A stretch of DNA of 64,000 nt from Methylomarinum vadi. GTDB taxonomy: Bacteria; Pseudomonadota; Gammaproteobacteria; Methylococcales; Methylomonadaceae. Location of the stretch: positions 2,092,501 to 2,156,500 of the forward strand of contig NZ_JPON01000001.1 of assembly GCF_000733935.1 (NCBI RefSeq), written 5' to 3'. The position numbers were made by a program, and so were the translations under genes. Positions 56,226 through 64,000 of the stretch are shown piece by piece. Every line of letters begins with the position of its first letter. The stretch's first letter is position 1. The notes beneath the pieces were generated by a model. That model was not told where the DNA came from. It worked only from the letters and a program-made list of their open reading frames with translations, and did no database searches.

Positions 56226-57304
56226 CTCAGCTTCAACGTTGCCAGGCCGATCAAGACCAGAATCACCGTGATAATCCAGAAACGGACGATGATTCTGGGT
56301 TCGGGCCAGCCTTTCAATTCATAATGATGATGAATAGGCGCCATCAAAAACACCCGTTTACCGCGCATCTTGTAGGACACCACCTGAATGATGACCGAAA
56401 CGGTTTCTCCCACGAACACGCCGCCCATGATCATCAATACGATTTCCTGACGCACCAACACCGCCATGATGCCCAGTGCCGCGCCCAAGGCCAGGGCGCC
56501 GACATCGCCCATGAACACCATCGCGGGATAGGCGTTGAACCACAAAAAACCCAGGCCGGCCCCGACCAGCGCCGTGCAAAAAACCACCAATTCACCGGAT
56601 TCCGGTAAATAAGGGATCGCCAAATACTGGGCGAAATCGACATGGCCGGAGAGATAGGCGAAAATCGCCAAGGCCGCCGCGATCATGACGGTGGGCATGA
56701 TCGCCAAACCGTCCAGACCGTCGGTCAGATTGACCGCATTACTGCTGCCGACGATAACGAAATACGTCAGAACGATGTAAAACCAGCCCATATTGAGCAT
56801 GACGTCTTTGAAAAACGGCACGATGAATTGCGTTTCGGCCGGCACCTGGGCCGTCAGGAACAAAAAAACGGCGGCGCTGAGCGCGACAACCGACTGCCAG
56901 AAATACTTGGCCCGCGCCGACAAACCATCGCTATTGCCCAGCGCAACCTTGCGGTAATCGTCGATAAAACCGATCAAACCGTGGCTCATCGTGACGAATA
57001 AAACCACCCAGATATAGCGGTTTTCCAGATCGCCCCACAGCAGCGTGCTGACGGCGATGGCGACTAGAATCAAGGCGCCGCCCATGGTCGGCGTACCGGC
57101 TTTACCATAATGGCTTTCCGGTCCATCCTCCCGCACACTCTGACCGATCTTGTTGCGGGTCAGTTTTCTGATCATAACCGGACCAACCATAAAGGAAATC
57201 ATCAATGCCGTCAGCGCGCCCAAGATAGCCCTGAAGGTCAGGTACTGGAATACCCTGAAGCCGCCATCGAATTGCATTAAATAATCGGTTAAATAAAGTA
57301 ACAT
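56222..57304 (-). CDS. mraY: Phospho-N-acetylmuramoyl-pentapeptide transferase
   Basis: 360 residues, exactly the family length, with about ten membrane helices. The Mg-binding segments FIDDYRKV and [16 protein letters not shown] near the N-terminus and [12 protein letters not shown] near the C-terminus are diagnostic. It makes lipid I. The reading frame runs back to 57475 inside murF, but the ATG at 57304 is the proper start, two bases after the murF stop. Confidence 0.96.
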   Translation of the reverse strand: MLLYLTDYLMQFDGGFRVFQYLTFRAILGALTALMISFMVGPVMIRKLTRNKIGQSVREDGPESHYGKAGTPTMGGALILVAIAVSTLLWGDLENRYIWVVLFVTMSHGLIGFIDDYRKVALGNSDGLSARAKYFWQSVVALSAAVFLFLTAQVPAETQFIVPFFKDVMLNMGWFYIVLTYFVIVGSSNAVNLTDGLDGLAIMPTVMIAAALAIFAYLSGHVDFAQYLAIPYLPESGELVVFCTALVGAGLGFLWFNAYPAMVFMGDVGALALGAALGIMAVLVRQEIVLMIMGGVFVGETVSVIIQVVSYKMRGKRVFLMAPIHHHYELKGWPEPRIIVRFWIITVILVLIGLATLKLR

Positions 57305-57306
57305 CG

Positions 57307-58668
57307 TTATGCTCTGAAATTCTCCACCAGCGCAGCCGCTACGTTTTCCATCTTGCGCGCGCGCGAACCTTTTATTAAGAGTGTTTCCCGTCCGGTCAGC
57401 TGTTGTTGCAATGCCGCGATCAATTCTTCCTGGGTCACAAAAAATGTGGCCCCTTCGCCAAAGGCATCGACACAATGCCGGGCATCAGGGCCAGTCGCAA
57501 GCAAGCGTACAATATTCATCGCTTTACACAGTTCGCCGATTTCCCGATGCAACCTGATGCTGTCCGGACCTAATTCGCCAAACGCGCCCAGCACCAGCCA
57601 AGGCTCGCCGCCACACTGAACCAACACCTCCAACGCCGCCTTCAATGAGGTCGGATTAGCATTGTAACTATCGTCGATGACGATGTTCCCCAAATGGCTG
57701 ACCAGTGGTTGCAAGCGACCGGTCACCGGTCGCATATCGGCCAGCCCATCCCTAATCTGCGGCAAACCGATATCGAACTGAATGCAAACGGCAGCGGCAG
57801 CCAGAGCGTTTACCACATTATGGGTACCCGCCAGTTTCAAGCGCAGCGGCAGTCTGTCAGTTGCAGTCCACAAATCGAACGTCGTTTCGAACTCGTGTCC
57901 GTTGATCCCGGTACGGATGTTGTCGGCCCGCACATCGGCGGTTTCATGCAAACCGAACGAGACGATCTGGCGGCTACCCGCCAACTGTTGCCAATAGGGG
58001 AAATATTCATCGTCCCGGTTCAATACGGCGACTCCTTTGTCGCCCAAACTCTCGACGATATCCCCTTTAGCCGCCGCGACCCCTTGCAAATCGCCGAAGC
58101 CCTCGATATGCGCTGCACCGACATTGGTAATGACGGCCACATCGGGTTTGGCATAGCGGCTGGTATAGCCGATCTCGCCTGGATGATTGGCGCCCATTTC
58201 GATCACGGCGTAACGATGTTTTTCGTGCAATCTCAGCAAGGTCAACGGCACACCGATATCGTTGTTCAAATTTCCCTGAGTAGACAGCACCTCGTCATTC
58301 AGCGACAAAATCGCGGCGATCATTTCCTTAACCGTCGTTTTACCGTTACTTCCGGTCACGCCTGCCACTTTCACTGGCAAGCGGCGACGCCAAAATCCCG
58401 CCATTTCCGCCAACGCCAAACGGCTATCAGCCACCAGCACTTGCGGAAGTTGCGTCTCCATCCGCCGACCGACAATCAAAGCCGCTGCGCCGGCTTGTTC
58501 CGCCTTTTCGACGAAATCATGGCCGTCGAAATGTTCTCCCTTGATGGCGACGTACAAGTCTTTTTTCCGCAATGTACGGGTGTCGATGCTGACGGTGTCA
58601 ATGGAGCAGTCTTCCCCAACCAATCTACCTTGGACTGCGCCCGCTATCTCACTTAACATCAACTTCAT
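57307..58668 (-). CDS. murF: UDP-N-acetylmuramoyl-tripeptide--D-alanyl-D-alanine ligase
   Basis: 453 residues. [14 protein letters not shown] is the ATP loop, [10 protein letters not shown] and [17 protein letters not shown] are family segments, and [11 protein letters not shown] the C-terminal motif. It adds D-Ala-D-Ala to the muramyl tripeptide. It overlaps murE by four bases and precedes mraY by two. Confidence 0.96.
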   Translation of the reverse strand: MKLMLSEIAGAVQGRLVGEDCSIDTVSIDTRTLRKKDLYVAIKGEHFDGHDFVEKAEQAGAAALIVGRRMETQLPQVLVADSRLALAEMAGFWRRRLPVKVAGVTGSNGKTTVKEMIAAILSLNDEVLSTQGNLNNDIGVPLTLLRLHEKHRYAVIEMGANHPGEIGYTSRYAKPDVAVITNVGAAHIEGFGDLQGVAAAKGDIVESLGDKGVAVLNRDDEYFPYWQQLAGSRQIVSFGLHETADVRADNIRTGINGHEFETTFDLWTATDRLPLRLKLAGTHNVVNALAAAAVCIQFDIGLPQIRDGLADMRPVTGRLQPLVSHLGNIVIDDSYNANPTSLKAALEVLVQCGGEPWLVLGAFGELGPDSIRLHREIGELCKAMNIVRLLATGPDARHCVDAFGEGATFFVTQEELIAALQQQLTGRETLLIKGSRARKMENVAAALVENFRA

Positions 58669-60137
58669 CGTTTACCATTCCACCCGGCCAGCGCTTGCCT
58701 AACCACTTGTTGATCACTAAACGGCAACCGGACACCTTTGACTTCCTGATAATGTTCATGGCCCTTGCCGGCAACGACAATACAATCTTCCTGTTGTGCC
58801 CGATTTACCACTGTTTCTATTGCCTGCTTCCGATCATGGATGACAGCCACTTTATCGCTGCCGCACCCGGCTAAAATATCATTTACTATCGCCTCCGGCT
58901 TCTCCGTGCGCGGATTGTCGTCGGTCAGTACGACATCATCAGCCCACCGTTCGGCCGCGGCCCCCATTTGCGCGCGTTTTCCCTTATCCCGATCGCCGCC
59001 ACAGCCGAACACGACACGCAACTTGCCCCGGCAATGCGGCTTCAATCCCGCCAGTAATTTTTCCAAGGCATCAGGACTATGGGCATAGTCGACGAACACC
59101 GCCGGCCTGTCGTAACCACCGAAATTTTCCATACGTCCGGAAACCGGTTGCAATTCCGCCAATCTCTTAGCCGCCTGCTCCAATGGCATCTTCAAGGCCA
59201 ACAACACCGTCAATACCGCCAGCAAATTTTCCAAATTAAAACTGCCGGCAATCGAGGTAACGATCCGTACTTTCCGTTCCCGCCAACACGCATCGAAACG
59301 AATGCCGTTCATCCTGTGGACGATATTCTGCGCCCGAACCACTTCCATCCCTGTTTGATCGACAGCTTTTGTGGTAAAGCCCCAGGTTTCCACATCGGGC
59401 CCAATCGCTCCTAAAATCTCAGCCGTGTAGTCATCATCTAGATTCAACACGGCAAATTCCAATCCAGGCCACTTAAACAAGCGGATTTTGGCGGCCAAAT
59501 ATTCTTCCATCGAGCCATGGTAATCCAGATGGTCACGGCTCAAGTTGGTAAACAACGCCCCATTGAAGGTAATGCCATTGACTCGCCCTTGTTCCAAACC
59601 ATGCGATGACACTTCCATGACCACCGTTTTTTTTCCTTCGTCGCATAGTTGCTGCAAGATATCCTGTAACGTCAATGCATCCGGTGTGGTGTTGAGGGTG
59701 TCCCGCAACCGAGCCCAGCTTCCCCAGCCCATCGTACCTATCACAGCGCATTCCGGCAGCACCTGAGTTAAAAACTGGCTGCAACTGGTTTTACCGTTGG
59801 TGCCGGTCACGCCTATCATCGTCATGGCTCGCGACGGCCACTGATAGAAACGCGCCGCCAACAAGCCCAATTTTTCCGATAAATCCGGAATCGGCAGCAA
59901 CACCGCATGCCTCAAGCGTTCGGCCCGTTCCCTGCCGCCACCGGCAGGCTCGTAAATCACGGCCGCGGCGCCATTGCGCACTGCCTGATCCACATGCGCC
60001 ATACCGTGCTGCGATGCACCATTGACCGCAATAAACGCAAATCCAGGCTTAACCAAACGGCTATCCAATGCCAGTCCGGATACCTCCAATTCGACAGGGG
60101 CTTCCACTATTCCCGCCAGTAATTCAGCCAGTTTCAT
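58665..60137 (-). CDS. murE: UDP-N-acetylmuramoyl-L-alanyl-D-glutamate--meso-diaminopimelate ligase
   Basis: 490 residues. GVTGTNGKTSCSQFL is the ATP loop. The DNPRTEKPEAI motif (DNPR) marks enzymes that use meso-diaminopimelate, as expected for a gram-negative wall. VFVDYAHSPDALEKLL is also typical. It starts 36 bases after ftsI and overlaps murF by four. Confidence 0.96.
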   Translation of the reverse strand: MKLAELLAGIVEAPVELEVSGLALDSRLVKPGFAFIAVNGASQHGMAHVDQAVRNGAAAVIYEPAGGGRERAERLRHAVLLPIPDLSEKLGLLAARFYQWPSRAMTMIGVTGTNGKTSCSQFLTQVLPECAVIGTMGWGSWARLRDTLNTTPDALTLQDILQQLCDEGKKTVVMEVSSHGLEQGRVNGITFNGALFTNLSRDHLDYHGSMEEYLAAKIRLFKWPGLEFAVLNLDDDYTAEILGAIGPDVETWGFTTKAVDQTGMEVVRAQNIVHRMNGIRFDACWRERKVRIVTSIAGSFNLENLLAVLTVLLALKMPLEQAAKRLAELQPVSGRMENFGGYDRPAVFVDYAHSPDALEKLLAGLKPHCRGKLRVVFGCGGDRDKGKRAQMGAAAERWADDVVLTDDNPRTEKPEAIVNDILAGCGSDKVAVIHDRKQAIETVVNRAQQEDCIVVAGKGHEHYQEVKGVRLPFSDQQVVRQALAGWNGKR

Positions 60138-60173
60138 TTTGCTTACTTTTTTAATTGGCTGTCCGCCAATCCA

Positions 60174-61895
60174 TCATCTCTGTGTCAACAATACCGGCAT
60201 CGTGTCCTCCTGATCCGGCGCTACGCCATACACTCGCAACGCGCCCGCCATGACCTTGGAGAACACCGGGGCCGCCACCAGGCCGCCGTAATAACCTCCG
60301 GCACTAGGTTCATCCACCATCACCGCGATCACAAAGCGCGGGTCGCTGACCGGCGCCAAACCGACGAACACTGACAAATACCGATTATCGGCATAACCAC
60401 CGGCGGCGGCTTTCTTGACCGTACCGGTCTTACCGGCCACCCGGTAACCGTCGACTCTCGCTCGATAAGCGGTGCCATCTTTTTTTATGACATGCTCCAG
60501 CATTTCCCTGACTCGTTTCGCGGTGGCCGCGCTGAACACCCTGCGCGCTTCGTAATCCTCATCCCGTGGCAGCAAGGTCGCCGAATGGACGACTCCGTCA
60601 TCCGCCAACGCGGTATACGCCCTGGCCAACTGCAACAGCGATGTCGACAGGCCGTAACCGAACGACATCGTGGCCTGCTCAAAACTGTTCCATTGCTGAA
60701 AATCCTGCAGCGAGCCGCTGGCCTCGCCCGGGAATCCGACTCCGGCTGCCGATCCAAATCCCAACTTGTGGTAAACCGTCCAGAAATATTCCGGCGGCAT
60801 GCGCAGAGCGATCTTACTCACCGCAACATTGCTGGATTTTTTCAGCACATGGGTCAAATCCAGCGTCCCGTAATTATGTATGTCGCGAACCAGGTTTCGC
60901 CCGACGCGATAAAAACCGTGCGTTTCGATCTCCTCGTTCAACCGGGCATAGCCCCCATCCAGCGCTGCCGCTATCACGAATGGCTTGACCGTCGACCCTG
61001 GCTCGAAAACATCCACAATCGCCCGATTGCGATAAAAACGGCCGCTCAATCCCTTGCGTGTATTGGGATTGAATGCCGGCTGATTAACCGCCGCCAAAAC
61101 CTCGCCGCTTCGGGCGTCCAAAACCACCAACGATGCCGCATGCGCCTGATGCTCGATAAAAGAGGCCTGCAATTCCCGATAAGCCAGGTATTGAATCCGT
61201 TGATCTATCGTCAACGTCAAATCTTGCCCCGTTACTGGCTCGGCGATATTTTCCACATCCTTGATGATCTGCCCTTTGCCGTCCTTAATGACATGTTTTT
61301 TCCCTGCTAAGCCGCGTAAACTGGCTTCATAAACACGTTCCATACCTTCCTGGCCGACATCGTCGATGTCGGTAAAACCGACTAAATGTCCGGAAACCTC
61401 TCCGGCCGGATAGAAACGCTTAAATTCTTTTTCAAAATAGATCCCATCGACTTCCAATCCCTTGATTTGCATCGCCAGGTCCGGATTGATGCGCCGTTTT
61501 AAATAAAAAAAGCGCCGCCCCGATTTCTTGCTCAACAAGGAACGCAGTTTTTTATCCGACAAATCCAATAACTTACCGATTTGGGCTATTTTTTCGTTAT
61601 CATCGGCCCGGATTTGCCGAGGATTGGCCCAGACCGATTGCACCGGCGTGCTGATCGCCAACGGCTCGCCGTGACGGTCCTTGATTTGCCCCCGATACGC
61701 CGGCACTACGACGGCAGCGACATGTTGGCGCTGGGCCTGTTGTTGCAAAAATTCCTTGTTGAATACTTGCAAATCCACTGCCCTCACCGCCAGCGCGAAC
61801 ATGCCGCAAAGCATCATGCCCAATAACAATTTTCGCCTTACCGCAAAATCGCTTGTCCGTTTCCTGTTTTTATTTGCCCCTTTGTCAATCAGCAT
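60174..61895 (-). CDS. ftsI: Septal peptidoglycan transpeptidase FtsI (PBP3)
   Basis: 573 residues: cytoplasmic tail, one membrane helix (about 22-43), a pedestal domain (RGQIKDRHGEPLAIS) and the transpeptidase domain with STVK (SxxK) near residue 300, SSN (SxN) near 355 and KTGT near 490. It cross-links septal peptidoglycan with FtsW. The ATG at 61895 follows the ftsL stop directly. Confidence 0.96.
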   Translation of the reverse strand: MLIDKGANKNRKRTSDFAVRRKLLLGMMLCGMFALAVRAVDLQVFNKEFLQQQAQRQHVAAVVVPAYRGQIKDRHGEPLAISTPVQSVWANPRQIRADDNEKIAQIGKLLDLSDKKLRSLLSKKSGRRFFYLKRRINPDLAMQIKGLEVDGIYFEKEFKRFYPAGEVSGHLVGFTDIDDVGQEGMERVYEASLRGLAGKKHVIKDGKGQIIKDVENIAEPVTGQDLTLTIDQRIQYLAYRELQASFIEHQAHAASLVVLDARSGEVLAAVNQPAFNPNTRKGLSGRFYRNRAIVDVFEPGSTVKPFVIAAALDGGYARLNEEIETHGFYRVGRNLVRDIHNYGTLDLTHVLKKSSNVAVSKIALRMPPEYFWTVYHKLGFGSAAGVGFPGEASGSLQDFQQWNSFEQATMSFGYGLSTSLLQLARAYTALADDGVVHSATLLPRDEDYEARRVFSAATAKRVREMLEHVIKKDGTAYRARVDGYRVAGKTGTVKKAAAGGYADNRYLSVFVGLAPVSDPRFVIAVMVDEPSAGGYYGGLVAAPVFSKVMAGALRVYGVAPDQEDTMPVLLTQR

Positions 61896-62168
61896 TTACG
61901 GTTTTATATAAATAATCTTGTCCCGTTCCGGCATGATCAGTTTCAGCCTGTTCCGCGCCTCGATCTCGACCCGGTTTTCTTCCGTCAGCATGGTCAATTC
62001 CAGTTGCAGACGCCCCCATTCAACCTCGTAGCGGTCCAGCTCCCGCTCCATTTTCTGTATTTCGATAAATATCCGGCGCGACTGGTATTTGCTGAAGATC
62101 ACCGCTAGCGCGGACATCAACAAAATCAGACTCAAACCGGCTAACAGAGTCTTTTTCGATACCGCCAT
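61896..62168 (-). CDS. ftsL: Cell division protein FtsL
   Basis: 90 residues: a short tail, one membrane helix (about 7-26) and a heptad-rich periplasmic helix (IEIQKMERELDRYEVEWGRLQ) that pairs with FtsB. The order rsmH-ftsL-ftsI and the length identify it despite low sequence conservation. It activates FtsWI. It has no gap with either neighbour. Confidence 0.92.
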   Translation of the reverse strand: MAVSKKTLLAGLSLILLMSALAVIFSKYQSRRIFIEIQKMERELDRYEVEWGRLQLELTMLTEENRVEIEARNRLKLIMPERDKIIYIKP

Positions 62169-63095
62169 TTAACGCTTCTCTGCCACCCGCATTACCGCGC
62201 TGCGCGCCCGCGGATTGCGCCGCAACTCTTCCTGTCCGGCGCGGATTGCCTTGTCTATCGTTTTCAATCGCCCCTGTTCGATATCCCGCTCCAAAACCGG
62301 TAGTCTGCCGGGGTTGAATTTTCGCCCGGATTCGGCTCGAATAAAGCGCTTGACGATCCTGTCTTCCAGCGAATGAAAAGAAATCACCACCAAGCGCCCT
62401 CCCGGCGCCAACACTTGTACCGCTTGCTCGAGGCCTTCTTCAATCTCCTGCAATTCTTGGTTAAGTGCTATTCTGATCGCTTGAAACGTGCGGGTTGCCG
62501 GATGCTTATGCTTTTCCCGATAGGGAATGACATCCTCGATCAACCTAGCTAACTGCAGGGTCGTCCTTAACGCCTCCCGCTGTCTTCTTTCGACAATCGT
62601 CCGGGCTATTTTTCGGGCGAACCTTTCCTCGCCGTACTCGAACAACACTTTACTTAATTCATTTTCCTCGACTTCGGCCAACCATTGCGCGGCAGTCATG
62701 CCGGCGCTCCCGTCCATGCGCATGTCCAACGGCCCATCCTGTAAAAAACTAAATCCCCGATCGGCGGTGTCCAATTGCGGCGAGGACACTCCCAAGTCCA
62801 TCAAGACGCCCCTCACCTTGCCAACGGCGTCATACAGTTCGACAGCCTTGGTCAATTCGGAAAAACGGCCATGGTACAGCACGAATCGTTTGTCTTTCTG
62901 CAATTCTTGCGCATTAACCGACTCAATCGCCTCGACGTCACGGTCGATTGCCAGCAAACGGCCGGACTCGTCCAATTGCTGTAGAATCCCGCGGCTATGA
63001 CCGCCTCGCCCAAAGGTGCAGTCCAGATACCAGCCATCGGCTTCTATTTTTAGAAAATGCAACGCTTCTTCAAATAAGACCGGCAAATGCTCCAT
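62169..63095 (-). CDS. rsmH: 16S rRNA (cytosine(1402)-N(4))-methyltransferase
   Basis: 308 residues. The N-terminus HLPVLFEEAL is typical, DCTFGRGGHS is the S-adenosylmethionine loop, MDLGVSSPQLDTADRGFSF follows, and FHSLEDRIVKRFIR lies near the C-terminus. It methylates C1402 in the ribosomal P site. It is second in the dcw cluster, 11 bases after mraZ. Confidence 0.96.
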   Translation of the reverse strand: MEHLPVLFEEALHFLKIEADGWYLDCTFGRGGHSRGILQQLDESGRLLAIDRDVEAIESVNAQELQKDKRFVLYHGRFSELTKAVELYDAVGKVRGVLMDLGVSSPQLDTADRGFSFLQDGPLDMRMDGSAGMTAAQWLAEVEENELSKVLFEYGEERFARKIARTIVERRQREALRTTLQLARLIEDVIPYREKHKHPATRTFQAIRIALNQELQEIEEGLEQAVQVLAPGGRLVVISFHSLEDRIVKRFIRAESGRKFNPGRLPVLERDIEQGRLKTIDKAIRAGQEELRRNPRARSAVMRVAEKR

Positions 63096-63106
63096 AACGT
63101 CCCTGC

Positions 63107-63574
63107 TTAAAACGACAATGAATCCAAGTCTTCCAAACCTTCGCTGTCATCGCCACTCAACCACTCGTCTTCCTTGGCTTGCCAGGCTTCTTCGTTCCAG
63201 ATTTCGAATTTATTCAGTTGCCCAACCAGCACGATATGTTTATCCATGGAAGCAAATTTTCTTAATTTCTCAGGCAACAACAGGCGTCCTTGATTGTCCA
63301 TTTCACATTCGGAGGCATTGCCGATGACAAAGCGGCGCAATTTACCCGCCATTTTATTTAGCGTCGGCAACTTGCTGATGGTATGTTCCAACCGCTCCCA
63401 TTCCGGCAACGGATAAAGCCACAAACACCCTTGCTCACCGACGCATTTTTCATCGACCGCCACGGTCACGACCATTTGCCGCTCGCAACAATCCTGCAAT
63501 TCCGGCCGATAGCGAGTCGGAATCGTGATACGACCTTTCGTATCTAAATTGATTGTGCTGATACCACGAAACAA
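63107..63574 (-). CDS. mraZ: Transcriptional regulator MraZ
   Basis: 155 residues with two SpoVT/AbrB-like repeats, each with the DxxxR signature (DTKGRITIPTRYR and DNQGRLLLPEKLR). It forms a ring that binds repeats upstream of its own gene and represses the dcw cluster. The start codon is TTG at 63572-63574 (MFRGIST is the family N-terminus); no in-frame ATG lies nearby. The C-terminal tail is acidic. It is first in the cluster. Confidence 0.94.
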   Translation of the reverse strand: MFRGISTINLDTKGRITIPTRYRPELQDCCERQMVVTVAVDEKCVGEQGCLWLYPLPEWERLEHTISKLPTLNKMAGKLRRFVIGNASECEMDNQGRLLLPEKLRKFASMDKHIVLVGQLNKFEIWNEEAWQAKEDEWLSGDDSEGLEDLDSLSF

Positions 63575-63588
63575 AATTGACCCCGACT

Positions 63589-63634
63589 ATCCAAAAAATT
63601 CCATTTTTTTCCACTTTATCTCATTTATGTTCCA
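63589..63634 (-). promoter_or_regulatory. MraZ-box-like direct repeats upstream of mraZ
   Basis: On the minus strand TGG triplets recur at exactly 10-base spacing: TGGAA (from 63613), TGGAA (from 63603) and TGGAT (from 63593). A fourth TGGAA begins at 63634, 21 bases further on, touching the -10 box. MraZ of E. coli binds three TGGGN units separated by five bases, and the same period is kept here with TGGA in place of TGGG. The three phased units lie 15-41 bases before the start codon. Confidence 0.65.
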
Positions 63635-63662
63635 CTATAGATAGCAAACTATTTTTAGTCAA
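63634..63662 (-). promoter_or_regulatory. Promoter of the mraZ/dcw cluster
   Basis: TTGACT (63662-63657), a 17-base spacer and TATAGT (63639-63634) make a near-consensus sigma70 promoter pointing at mraZ. The transcript would start near 63627, so the MraZ-box repeats lie within the first 40 transcribed bases, as expected for repression by MraZ. Confidence 0.78.
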
Positions 63663-64000
63663 GGCCGAGGAACTTTTAATTTCCTTTTTCTCTACAATGA
63701 CTTAGGGTCATTTTTACCTCCTTTCTTTTAGTGCAAAATTACAACATCAAAAACTTATTCCTTTCATAAGGTTAATTGATGTTATTGATGCCATTTATAA
63801 ATAAAACAACAGTCAAATATGATGAATTGCTAATTCATTGACACCTACTTACCCTGCCTCTCAACTTACAAATGGGAAGATCTTTCTACCTCACTCTGTG
63901 GATTACTTTTGTATTTCCCACTCACCCTTTCCGTCTATATTTCAACCATTTGTTTCAGCTCATTGGAATGACAAGTGAAAAGAACCGATAAAACATTAAT
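63663..64000. other. AT-rich region upstream of the dcw promoter, no gene seen
   Basis: No open frame of note lies in these 338 bases. A small hairpin AATGAC-TTAGG-GTCATT followed by TTT near 63695-63715 could be a weak terminator for plus-strand transcription, but no plus-strand gene feeding it is visible. The gene beyond the right edge is unknown. Confidence 0.5.

Noticed and set aside
57305-57475. N-terminal extension of mraY into murF
   Set aside because: It overlaps conserved murF coding sequence; the ATG at 57304 gives the exact MraY length of 360 residues.
57694-58656. 320-codon plus-strand open frame opposite murF
   Set aside because: A shadow of the well-conserved murF; GC-rich codon pattern of the real gene keeps the opposite frame open.
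60492-61310. 272-codon plus-strand open frame opposite ftsI
   Set aside because: A shadow of ftsI with no recognisable domain.

Overview
The window is chromosomal DNA of an aerobic gammaproteobacterial (type I) methanotroph of the order Methylococcales. The decisive evidence is a complete pmoCAB operon for particulate methane monooxygenase with every known copper ligand in place. The housekeeping genes have the usual gammaproteobacterial order. NhaD, a bidirectional NiFe hydrogenase and PmoA length and sequence fit a Methylomicrobium/Methylotuvimicrobium/Methylobacter-like organism, but the genus is not settled from this window.

Layout, left to right. (1) 1-706: the edge of a partner-switching module (anti-sigma kinase, cut by the window edge, and a STAS antagonist). 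(2) 936-5608, minus strand: glyQ-glyS-gmhB-plsC-lipoprotein operon. (3) 5761-9023: pmoCAB on the minus strand with a recognisable sigma70 promoter, a structured leader, an intercistronic stem-loop and a strong terminator; a divergent gene for an unknown anchored or secreted protein lies beside it. (4) 9668-15657: ald, glk, a DUF411/CopG-like copper protein, yjbQ, hemE, and an AAA-SPOR (DamX-like) protein. (5) 15647-24915: aroB, aroK and the type IV pilus alignment/secretin operon pilMNOPQ, divergent from mrcA (PBP1A). pilO carries an in-frame ochre stop. (6) 25066-32482: gltA, rpmE, xthA, ampG, nhaD, cysI and a DUF934 gene. (7) 32483-36261: a 612-base gap with several inverted repeats and a possible structured RNA, then ctpA and envC, then a 589-base AT-rich gap. 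(8) 36262-39241: an ArsR-type regulator with a rhodanese, secB, gpsA and a solitary DsrH/TusB-like gene. (9) 39334-44414, minus strand: hoxFUYH-hoxW, an NAD-linked NiFe hydrogenase and its endopeptidase. (10) 44680-63662: dciA, then lpxC and the full division/cell wall (dcw) cluster on the minus strand (mraZ, rsmH, ftsL, ftsI, murE, murF, mraY, murD, ftsW, murG, murC, murB, ddlB, ftsQ, ftsA, ftsZ, lpxC), with a near-consensus mraZ promoter and MraZ-box-like repeats at its head.

Together the genes cover methane oxidation, carbon and nitrogen entry points (citrate synthase, alanine dehydrogenase, glucokinase), hydrogen-linked NAD reduction, sulfur assimilation, envelope building and division. 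No tRNA, rRNA, CRISPR array, transposase, prophage or defence island was seen. The items most worth a second look are the interrupted pilO, the structured element at 32795-32898, the RNA structures in the pmo leader and pmoC-pmoA spacer, the unknown gene divergent from pmoC, and the compound inverted repeat ahead of hoxF. I found no convincing new multi-gene system.
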